Assembly (NCBI GenBank): GCA_016190895.1
Contig: JACPPR010000061.1
Location: forward strand, 1 to 35,087
DNA: 35,087 nucleotides
Source: Chloroflexota bacterium
GTDB lineage: Bacteria; Chloroflexota; Dehalococcoidia; Dehalococcoidales; UBA2162
Reading direction: 5' to 3'
Positions 30,455 through 35,087 of the stretch are shown here, one piece after another. The position numbers and the translations under genes are program-made. Every line of letters begins with the position of its first letter. Within the stretch, counting starts at the first letter, position 1. The notes beneath the pieces are model-generated. The model was not told the origin of the DNA. It saw only the letters and a program-made list of their open reading frames with translations, and ran no database searches.

Positions 30455-31711
30455 ATGGCTACTATCGAATCAAAGCGAAATTTGAGCGCCAGTGATAAGA
30501 CCGTCCGCCGGATAACCATTGAAATCCCCGGTCCGGTGGAGCCTTTTGACGCTGAGGAGTCTTGGGATTGGCCCGAATGGCCCAAAGGCCCGGTCGGCGC
30601 CTCTCAGACAGGGGGAAGGGGAGTCCATGCTGGAAGGGCGCCCGGCGAGGCGGGACTCAATCCGATGTATTACACCTTTGCGACGTCCCGCACGCTTCTG
30701 CAGCAGATGCGAGACCCCCCGCCTGCGGGGAGGGGAGTGCCCGTTTACCCCCACAGGTATCTTGTGACTGATGAAGGGGAAATGGCCCGGAACATTAAAG
30801 CCACCGCCCGCTACCTGGGGGCGGACCTGGTGGGGATAGTGAAACTGACCCCGGAAAAGATAAAACTGGCCGCCTACCGCAAAGACCAGGAGGCCGTCAG
30901 CAAGTTCAGCCACTATATAATTGTGGCCAAGGAGATGGAGCCTCACCACTTTCGGAGCCGGCTTATTCATCCCAACTTCCGGCATCCGGTAAGAGCGCCA
31001 TCGGCCTCGGGAGATGTCCATAAGAGCTATAGCGATGTGGAGAAGATGTGTGTCCACCTGGCCGACTACATCAGGGGACTGGGCTATAATGCCGAGTCCC
31101 AGGGGCCGAGCCGCCGGTTACTTAACGGTCCCTTTGCCAACTGGGCAGGTCTGGGGGAAACAGGACGGAATAACACTGTTATTACTCCCGAGTTCGGGCC
31201 CAGAGTCAGGCTCGGGGGCGTTCTCACCGACTTGCCGATGACGGAAGACCAGCCCAGAGACCTGGGCGTGCAAGCCTTCTGCGAGGTGTGCAAGGCCTGC
31301 GTTCGGGCCTGTGCCTCGGGCGCTATCACTAAAGGCCCCAAGCAGTTGGTGCGGGGCGTGCTGCGCTGGCCGCTTAACCGAAAGCGGTGCTCGGAAGTAG
31401 GCTGGCAGCATGGCGGCGATGTCGCCTACGGTTGCCAGCAGTGTCTCATCGTCTGCCCTTTCAATAAGCCGCCGGGTCTGCTGCATGATATGGTCAGGTG
31501 GTCCATCAAGCGCACTCCCTGGCTGGACCCGTTTTTCGTCAAGATGGGCGACTTAATGCCTTCGAGTTATGAGAAGTTTCTGGACTATTCGGGTAGGGAA
31601 AAAGGTGAGAAGGCTACCCTGGGGCTCTGGCCCGAATTGTGGCATGAGAAGGGTTGGGTGGACGACTATACTCCTCCCGCTCGACCGGAGACGAGACCTC
31701 CTGAGCGTTAG
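30455..31711 (+). CDS. Reductive dehalogenase-like protein without Tat signal (RdhA-like 2)
   Basis: About 418 residues from ATG 30455, chosen over GTG 30413 because GAGGAGGGGGG lies just before it. It shares the plan of RdhA-like 1: ARNIKATARYLGADLVGIVKLT, SYSDVEKMCVHLADYIRGLGYNAES, WAGLGETGRNNTVITPEFGPRVRLGGVLTDLPM, then CEVCKACVRACASGAI and C...CQQCLIVCPFNKP for two 4Fe-4S clusters. It lacks a Tat signal and a hydrophobic N-terminus. The N-terminal 100 residues differ from RdhA-like 1 (acidic/Trp-Pro rich: ESWDWPEWPKGP), so the two are not recent duplicates. It is the last protein gene before the tRNA pair. Substrate unknown; possible partners in electron supply are not in the window. Confidence 0.82.
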   Translation: MATIESKRNLSASDKTVRRITIEIPGPVEPFDAEESWDWPEWPKGPVGASQTGGRGVHAGRAPGEAGLNPMYYTFATSRTLLQQMRDPPPAGRGVPVYPHRYLVTDEGEMARNIKATARYLGADLVGIVKLTPEKIKLAAYRKDQEAVSKFSHYIIVAKEMEPHHFRSRLIHPNFRHPVRAPSASGDVHKSYSDVEKMCVHLADYIRGLGYNAESQGPSRRLLNGPFANWAGLGETGRNNTVITPEFGPRVRLGGVLTDLPMTEDQPRDLGVQAFCEVCKACVRACASGAITKGPKQLVRGVLRWPLNRKRCSEVGWQHGGDVAYGCQQCLIVCPFNKPPGLLHDMVRWSIKRTPWLDPFFVKMGDLMPSSYEKFLDYSGREKGEKATLGLWPELWHEKGWVDDYTPPARPETRPPER

Positions 31712-31767
31712 ACTCCAGGATTCTGGCTCGTGATGAAAGTTGCGGCGAACGGAGTATAGCTGAGGGC

Positions 31768-31876
31768 GTTTAACAACACCCTGTCATTCCCCGCCCCGCG
31801 GCACGGGGCGGGGAATCCATAAAAACGGAGATTGTGGATTCTCCGGTCAAGCCGGAGAATGACATTATCAAACACT
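31768..31876. repeat. MITE-like dispersed repeat, copy B
   Basis: Begins gtttaacaacaccctgtcattcc, like copy A at 15563, and ends gaatgacattatcaaacac. The first hairpin is different (ccccgccccgcggcacggggcgggg) while the second (gattctccggtcaagccggagaatgac) is identical to copy A. The flanking bases end just before the tRNA promoter. Confidence 0.7.
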
Positions 31877-31887
31877 CTCTAAGCGTC

Positions 31888-31916
31888 TTCTCAAAATAAC
31901 GGCGTTATGCTACAAT
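31888..31916 (+). promoter_or_regulatory. tRNA promoter
   Basis: TTCTCA (31888-31893) and TACAAT (31911-31916) with 17 bases between them, ten bases upstream of the tRNA-Phe 5' end. The -35 is weak, the -10 good. It should drive both tRNAs. Confidence 0.4.
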
Positions 31917-31925
31917 AGCTAGCGT

Positions 31926-32001
<76 letters not shown>

Positions 32002-32014
32002 CGAATCACAAGGG

Positions 32015-32089
32015 GCGGAAGTAGTTCAGCGGTAGAATGCCTCCTTGCCAAGGAGGAGGTCGCGAGTTCGAATCTCGTCTTCCGCTCCA
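32015..32089 (+). tRNA. tRNA-Gly (GCC)
   Basis: Cloverleaf: acceptor GCGGAAG paired with CTTCCGC, D arm GTTC...GAAT, anticodon stem CCTCC/GGAGG with loop ttGCCaa (anticodon GCC), T arm GCGAG TTCGAAT CTCGT, discriminator T and an encoded CCA. It follows tRNA-Phe after 13 bases, so they are likely co-transcribed. Confidence 0.93.
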
Positions 32090-32101
32090 AATGCATCGTA
32101 A

Positions 32102-32132
32102 AAGTAGGGGCACGGCTGACGTGCCCCTACTT
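32102..32132. repeat. GTAGGGGC-type hairpin after the tRNAs
   Basis: aagtaggggcacg-gctga-cgtgcccctactt, 13-base arms with a 5-base loop. It lies between the tRNA pair and the convergent PAS gene and reaches the latter's stop codon. It is of the same family as the palindromes at 20796 and 20867, and may stop transcription from both sides. Confidence 0.65.
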
Positions 32133-33438
32133 ATTTGGCAGTCCGCCGGCGAGGCTTCGGCTTGTCGTCCGGAGCCTTGAGCATGGTGCTCTGAGTGCCG
32201 ATGATTTCACCTTTCGTGCTCCGGAGAGGCACGGCCCAGCCGAAGTATCTGCGGCGCCGAATCACGACCGAAAAGCTTGTCGGAGTGCCTGTTAGAGCGC
32301 CTTGGTGGGCTGGCAGCAGCGCCTTTTCGAAGCTGCTGCCTTTGAGATAATCGTATAACGTCATTCCGAGGCACTGGACCGGCTTCAGACCCGTCGAGTC
32401 CAGCGCGGAGCCGGCGCACGAGGTCAGTCTCAGATTGGCATCCGTAACCAAAATTGCCCCGGGTGCCTCATCGAACAACAAACGCAGTTCCGGCTCATCG
32501 GCCAGGTTGCGCATCACACTGACAATGAATTGCCCGTGGGCAGTTTTCGCGAGGCTATGATGCACCTGCACCGGCATTAATGACTTGTCTTTTCGCACGT
32601 GAATGGTAACTAACACCATGTGACCGGTCTCTTGTACTTCTTTCAGGCGGCCGGGGACAACCGATGCCTCCTCCGGCCTGAGTAATTGGCTGAGGTTCAT
32701 ATCGAGAAATTCGTCACGGCCGTAGCCGTATGTGTTAATGGCAGCTTCATTGGCATAGACGAAATTGCCCTTCGTATTGATGAGAAAGACGGGGAACCCG
32801 GCGCTATCGAGGATGCTCGCTCTGAGTACCAGCCCCTCCTCTGTTTTCCGACGTTCTTCTATTTCCCGGGTCAGTTCCGCATTCGCCCTGGCGAATTCGG
32901 CAGTCCGCTGGGCTACTACTTGCTCCAGGCGTTGCCGGTAACCCTCCAGCTCCTCTTCCAGCCGCTTCCGCTTCGTGGCATCGCGCACCACGGCTAAGAC
33001 AACAAATTCCTTGCCGATTTCGATAGGTCCCAGGTCGATGTCGGCGGCAAAAACAGTCCCGTCCTTTCTCCGTCCCCGCAACTCCAGTCCAATTCCCATT
33101 ACACGGACGCGCGGCTCGTTCATGTAGGCATTCATTTGGGTCGTGTGCTTCTCTTTGAAACGGTCGGGCACCAATAGTTCGTGGTCTTTACCAATTAGCT
33201 CTTGCCTGCTGTAGCCGAACAACCGCTCTGCCTCGGTGTTTACCCGCATGATGCAGGACTCGCGATTTACAAGAACCAAGGCATCCGGGCTTAGCTCGAA
33301 GAGATTTTCAAACAGCGCCCTGGCTTCCAGGAGCGCATCGATTGCCCCTCCTTTTATCTTTTCAGCCTCGTTGATGCGCTCCTGGCAGTCCCTCAGTTTG
33401 TGTATGATGTGGTCCTGTCCTATATCACGTTTATTCAT
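32131..33438 (-). CDS. Triple PAS-domain protein without output domain
   Basis: About 435 residues from ATG 33438 with CAGGAGGGGGGT upstream. PAS1 (~45-165: LFENLFELSPDALVLVNRESCIMRVNTEAERLFGYSRQELIGK) is followed by a coiled coil (KRKRLEEELEGYRQRLEQVVAQRTAEFARANAELTREIEERRKTEEGL), PAS2 (ILDSAGFPVFLINTKGNFVYANEAAINTYGYGRDEFLDMN) and PAS3 (LRLLFDEAPGAILVTDANLRLTSCAGSALDSTGLKP). It stops with a basic tail and has no kinase, cyclase, HTH or other effector. Such proteins relay signals by binding partners. Its start lies inside the end of the phosphorylase gene, so it is cotranscribed with it. Confidence 0.8.
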   Translation of the reverse strand: MNKRDIGQDHIIHKLRDCQERINEAEKIKGGAIDALLEARALFENLFELSPDALVLVNRESCIMRVNTEAERLFGYSRQELIGKDHELLVPDRFKEKHTTQMNAYMNEPRVRVMGIGLELRGRRKDGTVFAADIDLGPIEIGKEFVVLAVVRDATKRKRLEEELEGYRQRLEQVVAQRTAEFARANAELTREIEERRKTEEGLVLRASILDSAGFPVFLINTKGNFVYANEAAINTYGYGRDEFLDMNLSQLLRPEEASVVPGRLKEVQETGHMVLVTIHVRKDKSLMPVQVHHSLAKTAHGQFIVSVMRNLADEPELRLLFDEAPGAILVTDANLRLTSCAGSALDSTGLKPVQCLGMTLYDYLKGSSFEKALLPAHQGALTGTPTSFSVVIRRRRYFGWAVPLRSTKGEIIGTQSTMLKAPDDKPKPRRRTAK

Positions 33439-35087
33439 ACCCCCCTCCTGAACCTTTACTCCTGTCACGGCTTGCCGGGCGCACCCGTCCAGCTGGCCGC
33501 TTTCCTTCCTGACCTGGTGGAACCATCCGGCCGGCCGTCAAATACATTCGCTCTGTATAGTCCTTCACCATGCGGCTGGCATTGAAAACAGGACTCACCG
33601 ACCTGACGGCTTCTTTCGAGACCTGTACCCAGCGATGCGGCACACCCAGCCTGTCGCGGTCGTAATAGAGGGGGATGACCTCTTTTTCCAGCAGGTCGTA
33701 AAGGGCGGCGGCATCAGCTTTGTCCTCATCGTGCAAAAGGTCTCTCTGGATGCCGCCTATCGCCCAGCCGTTGGTCGCATTGTAGCCTTCATCCCACCAG
33801 CCATCGCGAACACTGAGATTGATTACCCCGTTCATAGAAGCCTTCATACCACTGGTGCCGCAGGCTTCCTGGAGGCGGCGCGGGTTGTTCAGCCAGACAT
33901 CGACCCCGCGTACCAGGTCGCGCGCCAGACTCATATCATAATCTTCGACGAATGAAATCCTGCCCTGGAAGGTCCGGTCCTTGGTCAAGAGACAGACCTG
34001 GTTAAGCAGATTTTTCGAGGCGAAATCGGCCGGATGGGACTTCCCGGCAAATATTATCTGCAGCGGACGCAGGGGGTCATTGACGAGCTTCTTGAGGCGC
34101 TCGATGTCAGAAAGGATGAGCAGCGGCCTTTTGTATTCGGTAAAGCGGCGTGAAAAGGCGATTGTCAAGGCATAGGGGTCGAGCAAAGAGCCCATCTCCA
34201 CCAGTTGCTGGGGAGAGCACGTGCCCTCACCCCAGCGCCGTTGGGCGCGTTCTTGTATCAGGCGTATCAGCCTTGTCTTCAAGAGCTGGTGTACCTCCCA
34301 GAACTCCGCATCCGGAACATCGAGTACGGCTTTCCAGAAATCAGTGTTATCCTGCCCCTCGACAAACTCTACTCCGGTATATTTCTGACAAAGCTGCTGG
34401 ATTTCAGGCGCCTGCCAGGTAGGCAAATGGACGCCGTTGGTAACGTGAGTTATGGGCACCTTGTCTTCCGGCCCATCGGGCCAGAGGACGTGCCACATCT
34501 TACGCGCCACCTGGCCATGGAGCCGGCTGACAGCGTTAGCCTGCCCCGAGAGGCGAAGCGCAAGTGCGGCCAGGCTGAACTTCCCCGGTTCCAGTCCCGG
34601 GTGCCGGCCCATCTCCAGAAAAGCCTCTTTGTCAATCCTCAACGCTTGCCAGAAGTTCCCTGCGTATCGGTCCATAATCTGAATAGGAATAATATTGTGG
34701 CCGGCAGCAATCGGGGTATGTGTCGTAAAAACAGTGCTGGCGCAGATTTTTTCTATGGCGTCATCCAGAGAGAGTCCGCTCCTAAGCTCTTCCTGAACCC
34801 GCTCCAGCATCATCAGCGCCGTGTGGTCTTCATTGGCATGCCAGACCGCCGGATTTATCTCCAGCGTCCGGAGCGCTCGGACGCCGCCCATCCCCAAGAC
34901 GATTAGCTGGCGCAGGCGCTCTTCTGGCTGGGCGGTGTAGAGACGAGCCGAAAGTGTCCTGTCTTCAGGCGTGTTGGTTTCGACGTTGGTATCGAGCAAA
35001 TACAAAGAGACTCGCCCGACATTCACTTTCCAGACCAGGAAACATAGCTCCCTATCGCCCAGTTGGATGCTAATCGGGGGAGCGCAC
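33431..35087 (-). CDS. glgP: Alpha-glucan phosphorylase, C-terminal part (5' end outside window)
   Basis: The frame is open to the right edge; the visible ~550 residues are the C-terminal part. Landmarks: VWHANEDHTALMMLERV, TVFTTHTPIAAGHNIIP, ITHVTNGVHLPTWQAPEI, LQIIFAGKSHPADFASKNLL, DMSLARDLVRGVDVWLNNPRRLQEACGTSGMKASMNG. The Lys in GTSGMK binds PLP. The enzyme releases glucose 1-phosphate from alpha-1,4 glucans. It belongs to the DUF3417-linked short glucan phosphorylase type, judging by the THTPIAAGHN and HPAD motifs. The last bases of the gene (a Gly-rich SGGGYE end) hold the ribosome site of the PAS gene, an 8-base overlap. With phosphofructokinase it suggests storage glucan use. Confidence 0.92.
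   Translation of the reverse strand, partial: CAPPISIQLGDRELCFLVWKVNVGRVSLYLLDTNVETNTPEDRTLSARLYTAQPEERLRQLIVLGMGGVRALRTLEINPAVWHANEDHTALMMLERVQEELRSGLSLDDAIEKICASTVFTTHTPIAAGHNIIPIQIMDRYAGNFWQALRIDKEAFLEMGRHPGLEPGKFSLAALALRLSGQANAVSRLHGQVARKMWHVLWPDGPEDKVPITHVTNGVHLPTWQAPEIQQLCQKYTGVEFVEGQDNTDFWKAVLDVPDAEFWEVHQLLKTRLIRLIQERAQRRWGEGTCSPQQLVEMGSLLDPYALTIAFSRRFTEYKRPLLILSDIERLKKLVNDPLRPLQIIFAGKSHPADFASKNLLNQVCLLTKDRTFQGRISFVEDYDMSLARDLVRGVDVWLNNPRRLQEACGTSGMKASMNGVINLSVRDGWWDEGYNATNGWAIGGIQRDLLHDEDKADAAALYDLLEKEVIPLYYDRDRLGVPHRWVQVSKEAVRSVSPVFNASRMVKDYTERMYLTAGRMVPPGQEGKRPAGRVRPASRDRSKGSGGGYE

Noticed and set aside
29017-31711. Epoxyqueuosine reductase (QueG) as the identity of the RdhA-like genes
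   Set aside because: Shared corrinoid and 4Fe-4S features make it a fair alternative, but the RdhA-type N-terminal segments and linker, the tandem arrangement and the C-termini fit RdhA better. Not excluded without a phylogeny.

Overview
The window looks like a chromosomal segment of an anaerobic Chloroflexota bacterium, most likely a member of the Dehalococcoidia. This is an inference from gene content: two reductive-dehalogenase-like Fe-S/corrinoid enzymes, a DIHDIG corrinoid protein, orphan family-5 solute-binding lipoproteins with Pro/Thr linkers after the lipobox, and many small palindromic repeats. No rRNA or marker gene in the window fixes the taxonomy. Coding density is high, GC is moderate, and GTG/TTG starts are common.

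Layout. (1) 1-5.4 kb: the 3' part of phosphofructokinase, a tandem DUF427 protein, a leftward operon (small Cys protein, triple-BON protein, hemerythrin-like protein), and a divergent PAS histidine kinase/OmpR-type regulator pair. The divergent intergenic region holds four tandem 11-bp repeats next to a TATAAT box, arranged like a Pho box. (2) 5.4-11 kb, leftward: a signal-peptide-bearing, C-terminally anchored PL7 alginate-lyase-like protein, a 751-aa VWA protein and an SCO1664-type kinase-fold protein. (3) 11-12.8 kb: an AT-richer accessory patch with a small gene broken by a 98-bp MITE-like element (perfect inverted ends, CTAG duplication) and a three-gene HigBA-type toxin/antitoxin operon preceded by a perfect 34-bp palindrome. 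(4) 12.9-15.6 kb: a winged-helix regulator coupled to a GH13 glycosidase, then a 50-aa C2H2 zinc-finger protein and a DUF5752-like protein. (5) 15.8-19.5 kb: a four-gene overlapping operon of a KamA-type radical SAM aminomutase, two different D-Ala-D-Ala-ligase-like ATP-grasp enzymes and a GNAT acetyltransferase. This is the best candidate for an undescribed biosynthetic system. (6) 19.7-23.7 kb: MarC, TfoX-N, HtpX, and an operon of a corrinoid protein plus two hotdog (MaoC-like) subunits. (7) 23.9-31.7 kb: two paralogous SBP5 lipoproteins flanking a WYL regulator, followed by two cytoplasmic (no Tat signal) RdhA-like proteins without RdhB. (8) 31.9-35.1 kb: tRNA-Phe and tRNA-Gly, then leftward an alpha-glucan phosphorylase overlapping a PAS-only protein.

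Working together: phosphofructokinase, the GH13 enzyme and the phosphorylase point to glucan storage and glycolysis. The KamA/ATP-grasp/GNAT set probably makes a beta-lysine-containing, amide-linked, acetylated small molecule. The SBP/WYL/RdhA-like block looks like a sensing, uptake and corrinoid redox module for an unknown organic substrate. The two-component system probably drives the adjacent BON/hemerythrin stress operon.
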